A DNA stretch of 64,000 nt from the NCBI GenBank assembly GCA_020746995.1, contig JAGPXD010000007.1, positions 1,426,001 to 1,490,000 of the forward strand, read 5' to 3'. The notes beneath the pieces were generated by a model. That model was not told the origin of the DNA. It did no database searches and saw only the letters and a program-made list of their open reading frames with translations. The position numbers were made by a program, and so were the translations under genes. The stretch is from Plectosphaerella cucumerina (Eukaryota; Ascomycota; Sordariomycetes; Glomerellales; Plectosphaerellaceae). Of the stretch, positions 1 to 11,285 are shown in pieces; positions within the stretch are counted from its first letter, which is position 1, and the number at the start of each line of letters is the position of its first letter.

Positions 1-30
1 GGAAGGGAGGGGAAGTGCATGGTGTGTCGG

Positions 31-1370
31 CTACTGCTGGTGCTGTCTCTGCTTGACAAACTCGATGACGGCGTGGCCGTCGGGCGAGCGGTCAAGTCCG
101 TGGTACACGGAAATTTGGAGCCCGGCCTCGGCGGCGACGTGCTCCCACATGGCGCGGGTGCGCTCCTTGCCGCCGGACATGCACATGATGAAGTCCATCC
201 AGACGGCGAACTTGGACGGCGGGTTGGACATGACGTACTCCGCGACGAGGAGGATGCTGTCGTCGGCCATGGCGGCCGCTGTATGGCGAAGGATGCCGAT
301 AACCTCGGCGTCGCCGTAGTTGTGAAGACAGTGGCGGATGTAGTAGACCAGGGCGCCTTGGACAGGCTGCTCTTTGTGGAAGTCGATGGGCTGGAGGGTC
401 GTTCCCGTCAGGGAGCCTGAAGCTGCAGCGTCGGCGGCGGCGGCGGCGATGACGGGGGGTACGTCCTGGAGGACGCAGCGGTCGGTCGTCAGGGGTGATC
501 CGGGGGCCGCGCAGAGGGCGGTGATGGCGTGGCCCTTGCCGCCGCCGACATCGACGAGAAGAACCCTCGAGGGATCACTGGCGGCCGCGGCGGGAGCGAG
601 ACGGGAGAGGTCGTAGAGGCCGACGATGGGGCCCATGAGGGGCACGTCCTTGCCGACGGCGGTCATGGCCTCCATGAAGACGCGCATCTGGTAGGGGTCG
701 GCGTTGAGGACCTCCCAGAAGGTGCTTTCGGGGCGGAGGTGGGCGACGGTGTAGGGGACGTTTGTCGGGCCGCGGGGCTCGCGGCGGCCGTTGGCGGCGA
801 AGTAGCGCGGCATGACGGCCGAGCCCATGAAGGAGTTGTTGAACATGAGCTGCCACATTGCGCGGAGGGGGCCGGTCTGGGTGATCTGACGGGATTTGGG
901 GGTGTGGGCGACCTCGTCGGGGGAGACTTGGACGAGGAGGCCGGTGCTGACCATGATCCAGGCGAGGCGGCCTACATTTTATCAGTCAGGACGTATTTTG
1001 GGAGGAGAGGCAGAGAGGGGAGAGACTCACGGACGAGCTGCATCTCGGCGTCAATCTTGTCGGCCAGGGCCTGGTAGGTGATGGCCCCCTCGAGGGGGAT
1101 GGCCTCGAAGGCGCCCCATTCGATGAAGAGGCGGAGGGCGACGAACTCTGCGCAGGCGGCGGACTGGTTCATCCATTGAGGCTGGGGAGGGCGGGCGGCG
1201 TCGATGATGGCCTGGGCTGCGTTGACGATGGAGTCGCGGGCGGCCGATTCGCGGTCCGTGTTGGCGGCCGAGTCGAAGTGCCGCACGGCGTCGAGGAGGG
1301 CCGGGGCGAGGTCGCGGAAGGGGCTGTTGTTGTTGGCTTCCGGGGCCGACGGGGTTGCGGTGACGGTCAT
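31..1370 (-). CDS. SAM-dependent O-methyltransferase (fungal small-molecule type)
   Basis: Two exons, 1370-1031 and 971-31, joined across a 59-nt intron (972-1030, GTGAGT...TAG) that keeps frame; 426 aa. The glycine-rich SAM-binding motif DVGGGKGH lies at about residues 254-261. A later segment, RHCLHNYGD, matches the H-containing catalytic region of plant-COMT-like fungal O-methyltransferases. The N-terminal 120 residues look like the helical dimerisation domain of this family, with a winged-helix-like stretch following. There is no signal peptide, so it is probably cytosolic. Such enzymes methylate hydroxyls on polyketides, flavonoids or other phenolics; the substrate cannot be read here. 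It is transcribed away from the secreted gene at 3.4 kb, across a long 2-kb gap. No PKS or NRPS is in the window, so membership of a biosynthetic cluster is unproven. Confidence 0.88.
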
Positions 1371-3356
1371 GATGGAGACGAGGATGAGAGTCGAGAGTCA
1401 AGAAGGGCTTGGCCGGGGTCAGGGATAGAGTGAGGGTGAGGATGGCATATTGGGAGGGTCGGTTCCCAGTGAGATGGAACCACTTCCCAGCTCGCTTGTG
1501 ATGGATGGATCCCAGGGAGCGAGGTGGCAGCACGCGCTAGAGGAGACTGGCGCAGTCGGTCTGGTGGGTATCGTCTGCGCCAGCGGAGATGGAGGGTGCT
1601 TTGATGGGATGGATGAACCGAATCGCCCGCCGGTTGGGCCGGGCTCTTGGCGCTCTTTGGGTTGTGATGCGCCGTCGCTGCTAGTAGATCGGGTGCAAAC
1701 TGTATCTGCGGCTGCATGTTGGCGCCGATGCAGTGGTTTATCTTCTGCAGAGAAGGCAGATGGAAGGTCATTCGATTCTGCAGCACCGAGTCCTTGGGTC
1801 TGGTATGAGTGAACCAGCGGCTCGGGTCGTGGGCTTACGGCACTCCAGTCTTCAGCGGAGAATGTTTGGAGGGGCTTCGTTCCTCAGTCCCCCTGTACCG
1901 AGAAACACAGCGGCATTTCACATCCCGGGGTCAACAGCCGGGATAACCAGCAAACACTGCCGGGGGCGACGCATCTTGACACTGCCCGGGTTCGTCAACC
2001 CTCATGAACTCATGGCCCGAACAGGCACGGCGGGGACCAGCATGGGTTTTATTTCAGGACTTTGCCCAGAGGCCGTCGCATCAGACTGACGAGCGCGCGT
2101 CGACTCGCGCGATGGCACCATTAAGGCCTGTCCTCTCGGGGTTCATGCGCCGAGCCTGAGACGGCCTTTTCGCGATCCCATCTCGCTTTGGGCCGAGACT
2201 GATCTTTACCTTTTTCTCCCGAGGCGACATCGGGATGGGACGTAGAGATGGCCAGAAGCGAGGGCGAGATGAGACGCCATCTCATCGTAAGCGACTGATC
2301 TTGGCCCCCGATCGCGTGCTTCTTGCTAGAAACTCCCCGTCAGCGTTGCAATAAGCTCAACCGACGCGGGGCGCGCCGCGTACCATCGTAGTCCTTTAAT
2401 CAACCGGCACTATCCGACGATTCCGAAGAAGCCATCACGGAGGATTTTTAAATTCCTCCCTGTCGTTATTGCTCCCCATTCGTCGTCGGCGCGGAGGATT
2501 CAAGGTGCCCGAAAGAGCGAGAGCGAGTCGAGGAAATGGTCTCAGGGGCGTTTCAGACGATGAACGACTCGCGCTCCGGCCGGGGACATCCCTGGACACA
2601 ACCCCCGGCGCCCGTTGAGCACCACTGCCGAAGGGGAAACGCGATCTGGGGCCCTTTGCCTGGGGAGGCAGGGGATGCTCGGTACTTTCCGTGGGGGACA
2701 TGGGTAGGAGGTGAAGTGCCGCTGACGAAGACGTGATGCTTCAACCGTCGCGAGCGAGTCGCTGTGTGGGAGAAGGGTAGAACGTCAAAAAAGTCCTCGA
2801 GAGATGGACGTTGTATGGAAGAAAGCACCGGTAGATTTACGTTATTAGGGCCACTCAATGTATTCCCGACGCTGCGCCTCCGTCCCGGACGATCACCACT
2901 TCAACAACCACGAGCCACGAGCTGCCATCCGCCCTACTGCGTGCCATCCCATCAGGACCTCGCCCCGTCCGCCCGTAGCTCGCCCCAAGATCGCCCGTCC
3001 AATCTATTTAGCCTCTCCGTAGCCTGAAGTGCATAGAGTGTCACCCAGGCAGCCCCAATATGCCCGGCATTGCCCATTTACCCACCCGACGACCCGGCCA
3101 TGACTCGGCCGCCCGCGGGAGCGGCGGACCTGGAAGCGACAGTGCAGGGGAGCTCTGCCGACTCGGAATATGCCTGCCCTTGCCCATACATATATGTGCC
3201 CCCCGGGGATGCCCTCCTTGCCTTCTGCTTTCTGTCCATCATCTGCAAACCCTTCCGTTCTCTGTACACCCTCTTTGCCCAAGTGCATCTTTTTTTCCAT
3301 TAACAACACTTCCATTCTTTTCTTCACCACCAGCCAACTCTTCCACTTTTTCCAAA
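1371..3356. other. Intergenic region, about 2 kb, no supported gene
   Basis: Divergent spacer between the O-methyltransferase and the secreted protein gene. Short open frames exist on both strands, but none has a start, splice pattern or recognisable domain. A pyrimidine-rich stretch just before 3357 looks like the 5' leader of the downstream gene. I see no transposon ends or long repeats. Confidence 0.6.
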
Positions 3357-4366
3357 ATGGCCAGGTTCACGCTCCTTACCGCCGCCGCCGCCCTCGTCGC
3401 CTCGGCCTCGGCCGGCCCCCTCCGCGCCCGCCAGTGCAACGCCCCCGCCCCCGGCGGCAACGGCACCACCATCCCTACCCCCGGCGGCCCCGGCGCCTCC
3501 GCCACGTGCCCCCTCTCCTTCGACGGCAGGATCCCGTCCAACTTCACCGCCGCCCAGTTCGACGACCCCGCCAACGGCATCTACACCGCCGGCTTCGTCA
3601 CCGGCGCCAACCTCACCCTCAGCCAGGTCATCCTCTTCCCCGAGAACGCCCCCGCCTCCCTCTTCGACAAGGCCGGCGTCACCAAGCCCCTTGAGGTCAC
3701 CATCAACGACGAGTCCATCTTCGCCCCCAGCCCGGACAACGTCCAGGTCGGCTTCCGCCGCACCGAGCTCCTCATCGCCAGCAACTCGGGCTCCGACGAG
3801 TCCACCACCGGCGTCAAGACGCTGCACTTCTCCGTTGCCAAGGACGCCGCCCGTCCCCTCAACCTCGCCCACGAGTACCAGCTCGTCTTCCTCGAGGACT
3901 CGACCTTCTCCAAGAACCAGTTCGTCCTCAAGACCGGCGCCATCACGGGCGTCGACACCGTCAACCCGGACTCTCTCACCATCTTTGGCAACACGGACAA
4001 CTTTGGCACCGTCCTCTTCACCACCCCCTTCACCCCCGACGTCTTCCACAACTTTGCCCTGGGCCTGGACTTCACCGCCAAGTAAGTTTTCAGCAGCACA
4101 AACTGCATGTAACAACACACTAACAGGCTTCCAGCACCACCCAGATCTTCTACTCCAACGGCACCACCCCCCTCGCCCCCGTCACCGAGCCCCTCCCCAA
4201 CGACATCAGCGGCCAGGGCCAGTACCACTTCGGCGTCCTCAAGAAGGGCCTCGGCGGCAACGGCGACCCCAAGGCCGGCACCCAGGACGTCAACACTAAC
4301 GAGGGCATCCTCTACAGCGGCATCTTCAACGAGGACTCCTCCGCCGGCTGCAGGACCCTTGCTTAA
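3357..4366 (+). CDS. Secreted protein of unknown function
   Basis: Two exons, 3357-4081 and 4135-4366, with a 53-nt intron (GTAAGT...CCAG); 318 aa. I chose the ATG at 3357 (context AAAATGG) because it opens a clear signal peptide: MARF, then a hydrophobic core, then ASASAGP. A longer upstream in-frame extension lacks one. After a possible Arg-Gln processing site (RARQ) comes a short Gly/Pro/Thr-rich linker, then a beta-rich domain with several N-glycosylation sequons (NFT, NLT, NGT). Only three Cys are visible in the mature protein, one near each end of the folded part. There is no GPI signal and no transmembrane segment. It reads as an extracellular protein of plant-associated fungi, but I do not recognise the family and assign no activity. 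Confidence 0.85.
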
Positions 4367-4857
4367 GCGAAAGCTGATGCGAGAATGTCCTCTTTCCAGG
4401 GGGTGTGAGATGGAATGTAGCATACAAAGCGCCGTTACTAGGCATAGATTTCATATCTCAGGTGTGAGAATACGATACGAAGACAAGTCGACGCTGTGAG
4501 CTTATTGCCCGTGATGCCAATGACTAGAGAACTACTTCTTGTGAGCATGCTGAAACTGAGGTTGCAGGGTGATGCTTCCATACCGAAGAGCCATTTGGAC
4601 TGTCATTGCCAGCAGGCATTGAGCTATTTGCCTTCTTGACTGCGTCCGAATCAGACAACTTTTCTCCTTCGAGGATGTGATGCCGTCTTGTCTGGACTCC
4701 CGAATTCTTGCATAAAGTTCTGGAAGACGACCTAATAAACTTGTGGCGTGTTGTTGAAAGCCTGGATGGGCCAAGTCAATCACCCGCTCATTGAGCCATT
4801 CTGATTTTGTGTCCTAGGATACTCAAAAGAAAGTGGTGTGCCGATATGTCCTCCCTC
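4367..4857. other. Intergenic region between convergent genes
   Basis: This 491-nt spacer holds the 3' regions of the secreted protein gene and the MFS gene. I see no open frame with support and no repeat. Confidence 0.5.
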
Positions 4858-6427
4858 TTACCCGATCATCGCCTTCGGCGCTGCACCATTGTCGGCAGCG
4901 CCTGCAGCCTCATTGGCACCGACAAGAGATTCGTCTGTCGTATCGACGACTTCCAACCTCTTCTGGTCATGCCTCGCCAAGTACCAGACCCCAAGCGTGG
5001 TGACGAAGAGGGAGAGCCCCATGCTTATCATGGCGATGCTTCCCTCCCTCCAATCCGGGGCCTGCGTGGCGTTGTAGAAGAGAATTGACCAGAACATGTA
5101 AAGCGCGACAGCAAACGTGTTCATGACGCCGAGAATGACGCCCCGTTTCGCATCGTCATTGCGGGTGAGCTCGTTGGCCCAGGCGAAGACGATGGTCTGG
5201 CTGGCATACTGGCAGCCATTGAGGAACAGCGCGAAGAACTTGGCTTCCCTCGAGGGTGGGTGCAGCATGATCACCCCCGAAATGACGGCTGTGATGGACA
5301 GGAGAATGCCGACGTGCCAGTACCGCTTGTTGAAGTCCGAGTACCAGCCGAAAACGAGCGTGGAGATGATTCCGACACCAGCAACGCCCGTGGGGATGTA
5401 GTTGACCTGCTCGATGCTGTATGCCTTTGTGGACGAGAGCCACAGGTTCATGATGGCGTTGGTAGACCACATCTCCGTGGCGCTGGCCCAAGCCCACAAT
5501 AGTACGAAGCCGATGCAGTGCCAGGACTTCATGACGCGGGACACGAGACCCCAGCCGAGCTCGCCGCGGCCCCTTTGGACCACGGGAAGGCGCTTAACGG
5601 CAAGCGTCTTCTCCTCGTCGCTCAGCCATCGGGCAGTCGTGGACGTAGGGGTGTCGGGAAAGGCGTAGAATCCCATAATTGCGACGGGAATCGTGATGCA
5701 GGCGTCGATGATGAAAAGCCAGCGCCAACCGGGGAGTCCGTGTGTGCCGTCTACATCGGAATCTCATCAGAGCTCGTCTTCGAACGGCGGGGAGTCTCAA
5801 CTTACTCAGACCACGGTGAATGGCTCCCTGCAGGATGCCGGAGAACATGGTGCCGGCTAGGCCGCTGCTTGTGAAGATGGCAGTCCTCTTGCCGAGTTCA
5901 TCTGACTTGTACCAGCTTCCGAGAATGTAGTGGCAACCGACGAACGTCGACGCCTCGAAGAAGCCCTGGAAGAACCTGATGATCATGATTTGCCATGGAT
6001 GATGGACAAATGCGGTTCCCAGGGTCAAAGTCCCCCAGGCGATGACGCAGCAGGGGAAGTAGATTCGAGGAGGGAATTTCTGAAGGGCCAGGTTGTTTGG
6101 TGTCTGTCCGAGCAGATACTCTCCAAAAAAGACTGAAAGTGTTGAAGGTTAGAAGCCGAAGATGGGTGGCCTTGCCGTAGTAGCGCTTGCACTGGGTGAC
6201 GTACTCGAGTTGATGACGTTGAGCTGCTTCCCCTTGAAGTTGAGGTCCTCTCGCATGCCGCTAACGTAGGCATTGTTCAGGTTCATGCGGTCCAGGTAAT
6301 TGACCCAGTACATGAGGCAGCAGAACGATAAGATGACGGTGTCGAGTTTGACCAGCAGCCGTCGCTCCGTCTGGGTCGCTGCTGGCTTCCCCCAGACGAT
6401 GGCCCGGAGCTTCGAGAGGACGAGCAT
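4858..6427 (-). CDS. MFS transporter, anion:cation symporter group (Dal5/Liz1-like)
   Basis: Three exons, 6427-6205, 6132-5806 and 5750-4858, with introns of 72 and 55 nt; 480 aa. The start of TM1 (about residues 20-45, followed by YLDRMNLNNAYVSGM) is the hallmark of the Dal5/Fen2/Liz1 allantoate-pantothenate-nicotinate family. The next exon continues with FFGEYLLGQTPNN and RIYFPCCVIAWG, also typical. About twelve hydrophobic segments follow. The N-terminus before TM1 is short, so an upstream start in the same open frame (reading through IRPLRALLDSRPS, 5' of 6427) or an extra exon is possible. Family members import small carboxylates and vitamins. Its place beside a salicylate-hydroxylase-like oxygenase suggests an aromatic acid or related anion as substrate, which is inference. 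Confidence 0.88.
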
Positions 6428-6938
6428 GGCGGACGGTCGGCTGTCGAGCAGAGCGCGAAGAGGTCGGATGAGCTTCGAGAAATCTGAGCCTCCAATTATC
6501 TCATAAGTACCCCACGCACGGAACGTCTCTCTTCTCCGTTGAAATTCTAGAGCGCTCCACGCGCCGTGCATTAGCCCCCGAGTCTTCCCCTCCCTCATCC
6601 ATTGCCGCACGCTAAAATAGAAACTCACGACGTGTCGGTGTGCGGCGGTACTCCGCGGTCTAGAGGGCTTAAGGCCTGGGCACTCGCTAATCGTGATCGA
6701 GATTAGCCGATCGATCTCCTTCAAACTGCAAGCTGTAACGGGTCGAGGTTCTGGCAAGACGGAAGTATCTTGTACAGCACAGGGATGAAAGACGGAAAAA
6801 AGTTGCTCTCACTAGAATTCATCACCACTTTGTTCTAGAAGACGTGTTTGACTCAACTACACCAAGGTTACCGGTAATTTGTTGAAGGTTTTTTGATGAA
6901 ATGGGTACGTGTAGCCACCTCATGTACAACACAGAGAC
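6428..6938. other. Upstream region of the MFS gene
   Basis: A 511-nt gap that holds the MFS promoter and possibly the true start of that protein, since the frame stays open well past 6427. It also contains the 3' end region of the FAD monooxygenase gene. No other feature is seen. Confidence 0.45.
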
Positions 6939-8364
6939 CTACAACCGGCTCCCCTCTCCTCTCACCCGCTTCTCCCACTGCAACGCCGCATCCGCCCGAG
7001 CATCATACCCATACAGCCACTCCTGGAAGACCGTGTTCCCCATCAGATTCGGGCTGCTAGGGTAATCTCCCGCGCGGAAGACTGCCCGACGCATCTCCAG
7101 CGGCTCCTCGTCTCGCATGTGGATGAAGAAGCGGTTCGTGAAGCTGCCACGCTGGATCGCATGCGCCCGACCGACGCGCGTCTCATAGAAGAAGAGCAAC
7201 AGCCGGTGCACGTCAGCGGGGCTTTCGACTCGTGCAAGTGCCGACCCCAGCACCGCCGCGTCTTCTATGGCCATGGCTGCTCCTTGCGCCAGGTACGGAA
7301 GCGTCGCGTGCGCGGCGTCGCCGATGAGAACCATGCGCCCGCTTGGGTGTACCCAATCGCTGATGGTGGGGAGATCGGTGAGCCGCCACTTCTCGACCTC
7401 TTCAGGGAGGAAAGCGAGGAGTTTCTGGACCCTGGAGATGTTAGCTACGTCTTCATAAATGACTTTTGTGGTACTCACATGGGCGACCACCCCTTGTAGG
7501 CGTTGCGAACCTCTGAGGCGTTGGCCGGCGCCTTGTAGCCCTTCATCTTACGATCATCAGGGATGACCATGAGTAGGTTGAAGGTCTTCTCCTTTTGCAT
7601 GTTGTACCTAAAAAAATCAGCACTGACACATTCAAATTACTTTAGAAGAGCCTCACCCGATGATGTGATGGTCTGGCCCGAGAAACTGCTCAAAGTTGGG
7701 GTCGTTGCTCAGCGGCGCCAGCTCCGGGTCGGCTGTGAGGCACTCGCGCGGGACCACGACGCGGAAGCACGTGTCGCCCGTCTCGTGTGGCTCGATATTG
7801 AGACCCATGGCCCGTCGAGCAAGGCTCTTGACCCCATCGGCGGCGACAATTAGATCCCCTCGTAGCGTCTCGCCGGATTCGAGGACCACTGCGCCCTCGG
7901 CAGGCTTATAGCCCACCACTGTTTGGCCCTTGCGGATGACTGCACCGGCTGCGGCCGCGGCCTCGACGAGAATGGTGTGGTAGTCGGGCCTGTAGACCTG
8001 CCAGTAGGGGGCTCCGTACCGCTCAGGATGCCGCGAGAGATCTGTCGAGCCTTCAGGATTCCCGGTGACCCAGGAGCGGTAGTTGATGCGCGTTGGCCGC
8101 GAGGAGATGGCGTCCATCTTTTTGCCGAGGCCCCATCGGATGAGCTCCCTTGCTGCGTTTGGCGGCACTTGCACGCCGGCTCCGATCTATGCTCGTCAGT
8201 TGATGGTCCATTAGGGAAAGGGGCCGGGGGTTGTTCACCTCGACGAACTCGGCCGCCTGCTCCAGTACTGTGACCCGATGCCCTACCTCTCGCAATGCCA
8301 GGGCGCTGCCGAGGCCGCCAATGCCGGCCCCAACGATGATAATGTCCAGTTGGTACTTTGCCAT
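6939..8364 (-). CDS. FAD-dependent monooxygenase, salicylate-hydroxylase-like
   Basis: Four exons (8364-8239, 8186-7657, 7607-7479, 7431-6939) with introns of 52, 49 and 47 nt, all in frame; 425 aa, a normal length. The N-terminal dinucleotide-binding motif VGAGIGG is at residues 11-17. The middle holds the DG motif in AADGVKS. The second FAD contact, VLIGDAAHA, is at about 296-304. This is the aromatic-ring hydroxylase class related to NahG and to secondary-metabolite FMOs. It probably uses NAD(P)H and O2 to hydroxylate, or oxidatively decarboxylate, a phenolic acid in the cytosol. The gene lies head-to-tail behind the MFS transporter and ahead of a Zn2Cys6 regulator on the same strand, which supports a shared pathway. 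The exact substrate is not readable. Confidence 0.92.
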
Positions 8365-8854
8365 GACGATTTTGATGGATCAATTTGACCGATTATCGTT
8401 GATCGGCTGGTCAGTGTCGTGACAGAATCACGGACCTGGGGAATACAAATAGTGGATGACCAGAAGAATCATCGTATGATCATGGCCCCAGGTGATCCCC
8501 AGGTCTGGAATATCTAGGGTTTGTGAGCCCAGCTACGGGAGGCAATCCCGTGCATTTGGCCGGATGCTGCGGCGGTCGGAACACGCTCACCACTCCGCTT
8601 CCGAAATCCCGCTGGGGTTCCGGGTGCCAGCCCCTGACTACCACGCTCCAAGTGCATGCATTCGCGGGGTAATTCATGGGGTATTCGTCCAAATGAACAC
8701 TTTATGGGGTAATAGCTGTATTTTTGAGATTAACATTATTAGGTTCGCGCCGTGTTTGCTCCCAAACCCAGATGTCGGCCGCCTGCCAAAGAAATGGGGC
8801 CTTCTGCACAGTGCAAAATATTCAGGGTTAAACAGGGTCACTCTTTGCATGTCC
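8365..8854. other. Promoter region of the FAD monooxygenase gene
   Basis: A 490-nt spacer between two genes on the minus strand. It contains the inverted repeat listed at 8389-8406. No gene is supported here. Confidence 0.5.
8389..8406. promoter_or_regulatory. Inverted repeat CCGAT-N8-ATCGG upstream of the FAD monooxygenase
   Basis: CCGAT (8389-8393) and ATCGG (8402-8406) are exact inverted copies separated by 8 nt. They lie 25-42 nt before the monooxygenase ATG and contain an everted CCG/CGG pair of the kind bound by dimeric Zn2Cys6 factors. The position may fall in the 5' leader, so a regulatory role is a guess. Confidence 0.3.
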
Positions 8855-9700
8855 TCAGGCAATGTTGAGCTCTCCAATCTCGTCCCAGGCGTCCAATATC
8901 GTGACGACTTCTTCCTGATTCCAGTCCTCGTCCTCGGGAATGGTCCTTTTCGTAGAAATCTCGTCGTATCTGGGTGAGTTATCGACCAAGCGACGGTGGT
9001 CTCGAACCAAGCGAACCATGATCCCCTGAAGTGACTGGGTCATGGCTTCCATTCTCGACAGCATCCGACATGCCGCTGAAATCGAGTGTTCTAGGTTGTC
9101 TGACAATGAAACCGGCCTTGTGAGTTGGAATGGTGCTGAAAGCTCCGTCCTTGTTGGCCCGGGAGAGCTACCGTCGCCATCGGTCGTCGACCTCCGGCCA
9201 TCTGATGCCAAGTTTGCAAGTCCCTCTCCAGGATAGTCGAGTTCTGTTTGCGTGCCTACGGATGTAGTCTCCGTGGGAGTCTGAAAATACGTATCGGATG
9301 GTGTTTCTCCGGAGCCTGTGTATGACTCTGGTGTGGCAGCGGTCGACAATGGCGGAGAGAACTCCATCCTCGACACGAACTCTCGGTACATGTGCTTCAG
9401 CTGATGCCTTCAGTGATATTAGCGACCTCCATTTTGCGCCGGAGCTCTCACTTACGGCCGTCTCTGTCTCGTTTGTGGCACACACGTCTGTTCGAAGTGC
9501 TTGCAGCGCAGGCATGTTTCGCCTGCTGCGCCCTGGATGCACCGGACCTTTCTCGTCCGGCACGACCAACATGCTGGTGCAGACCGGGGCCTATTGGGGG
9601 TTGCTCTCTTTCGGACTTTGCGAGCGTACTCTTCGGGATGGTCGCGCATCGGGGTGGCCTGGACGATGAAGTCACGGGGCCTGTCTAGAGATTCGTTCAT
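8855..9700 (-). CDS. Small Zn2Cys6 transcription factor
   Basis: Two exons, 9700-9456 and 9407-8855, with a 48-nt intron containing a CTAAT branch sequence; 265 aa. A basic stretch (ARKVRKRAT) leads into a full binuclear zinc cluster at about residues 44-73, with Cys spacing C-x2-C-x6-C-x8-C-x2-C-x6-C. The rest is low-complexity Ser/Thr-rich sequence with an acidic C-terminus. There is no recognisable fungal-TF middle domain, so it resembles the short pathway-specific regulators (AflR type) in size. It sits between the FAD monooxygenase and the divergent cyclase gene, which makes those genes its likely targets (inference from position). An in-frame extension upstream to 9757 would start at a non-ATG codon, so 9700 is preferred. 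Confidence 0.85.
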
Positions 9701-10078
9701 GGTGAGGCAGGTATTGAGGTTTGATGGCTTGCAAATGACGGACTGAAAAGGGCTCAAGCTTCAAAGACTTGGGATGTTACCAGCTACGCGATGAACGTGA
9801 AGGGTACTCGAGGATGTGGAATCTCCGACTTCGGCAGTAAGACCTTCAAATGAACTCCTGGTTTCTCGCAGGACTGTAATCATAAGCTTCTCATGTATTG
9901 GTGCTGGTTGGGCTGGGTGAGGCCGGAAAGAGGCGGTGCGTCTTCCTCCGCCACCGAAGGCCGGGCCCCGTCCGAGCCAACGCCGAACCGGCGTGATTTC
10001 CGGCGACGACACCCTATATCACCGTGAAATCACAAAACATCTCCCTTGGCATGTCAGCGAAATCCGAGTCTCGACACC
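9701..10078. promoter_or_regulatory. Divergent promoter between the Zn2Cys6 factor and the cyclase gene
   Basis: A 378-nt bidirectional spacer. It contains the palindrome CGCCG-AAC-CGGCG (9981-9993), an everted CGG pair, and a TATA-like CTATATC near 10014-10020, about 60 nt before the cyclase ATG. A neighbouring Zn2Cys6 gene makes the palindrome a plausible binding site. Confidence 0.4.
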
Positions 10079-11223
10079 ATGACCAAATCCGAGCGCCCCG
10101 TCTTCGAAAGCCTCCCACTCCGTGAGAATGATCCCTCCTATTCGGCCTGGGGGTTATGGGGGCCAGATGATCAGCTAGGGACTCTGGTATGCATCATGTG
10201 CCAAATGAGAAGGACGAGACTAATATTGGCGTCAAGAACTTGTTGTCTTCAGACACTGTCAAACAAGCCGCGGCCGAGATCAAAGACGGGCAGCGCTTCA
10301 GTCTCAAGTAGGCCAGCGTCTCCCCGACCCTCGAGACTCTCCATTGCTGACGGTGTCCATGCAGCTGGCCTCTCAGCCAGCCGAATACTCCAGGCTTCCG
10401 CCGGCATGAGTTCGCCTTTAATCACGCCATCGTCGGCGACGGGTGTGTTCTGGATGATACGGTACGATTCGTCCACCGCTGCATCATGGCAACCGACTAA
10501 CACCAGGGAACACAGCTATCCTTCAACACGCAGAAGAGTACTCAATGGGACGGCCTGCGTCATTTCGCCTACCAGAAAGAAGAGCTGTTCTACAACGGCA
10601 GGACCAAGGCCGATGTGCTCAGCAGCAAGGACGGCGCCTTGGGGATTCACTCATGGCACTCAGTCGGAGGCATTGCCGCCAGAGGCTTCCTGTTGGACTA
10701 TTGGACATACGCCGAGACCGTCGGAAAGACCTACGACCCTGCCACGCCCCATGCCATTGCCCACGATGACCTCATGGCGTGTCTCCGGTGGCAGCAGGAT
10801 CAGTCGCCTGAGGAGCTCCAGCCGCGCCGTGGTGATATCCTGATCATTCGCAGCGGCTTTACCGCACGGTACACCAGCCTCGATGAAAAGGAAGAGAGGG
10901 CTGTGGGCGAGGCCTGGCCACCTGCTTCTTGCGGAGTGGAGCAGGACGTCCGTCTGCTCAAGTGGCTGTGGGACAGCCGATTTGCCGCCGTCGGCGGGGA
11001 CGCGCCTGGGTGGGAGGCGTTTCCTGTGAATTGGACCGCGGGCTTCTGCTACCACGAGGTACTGCTCGCGGGCTGGGGGTGTCCGATTGCGGAACTGTTG
11101 TTCCTCGAGGATCTGGCGACGTGGTGTTTAGTGAACAGGAAGTGGACGTTCTTCCTGACGTCGTGCCCGCTGAATGTCCCTGGTGGAGTCGCGAGCCCGG
11201 CCAACATGATGGCCATGGTGTGA
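10079..11223 (+). CDS. Cyclase-family (kynurenine-formamidase-like fold) hydrolase
   Basis: Four exons (10079-10186, 10237-10307, 10365-10461, 10507-11223) with introns of 50, 57 and 45 nt; 330 aa. The segments STQWDGLRHF, GIHSWHSVGG and RRGDILIIRSGF, and the late GWEAFPVNW and HEVLLAGWGCPIAE blocks, are those of fungal proteins of the cyclase/metal-dependent hydrolase family (PF04199). In bacterial formamidases the metal motif is H-x-G-T-H-x-D-x3-H. Here the aligned positions keep D and the final H, but the two earlier His read as Gln. The enzyme may therefore have a different metal site or substrate. It is divergent from the regulator and convergent with the broken ABM gene, 62 nt away, so it is a likely member of the 4.8-11.9 kb group. 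Confidence 0.87.
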
Positions 11224-11285
11224 ATGCGTGTGTGTAGTTTCATAGCGATGTCTCTCTATTCTCGACTGTTTGTCTTCTATGCGTC

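Noticed and set aside
3060..3356. In-frame N-terminal extension of the secreted protein
   Set aside because: It would bury the signal peptide in the middle of the protein, and the sequence before 3357 is pyrimidine-rich leader.
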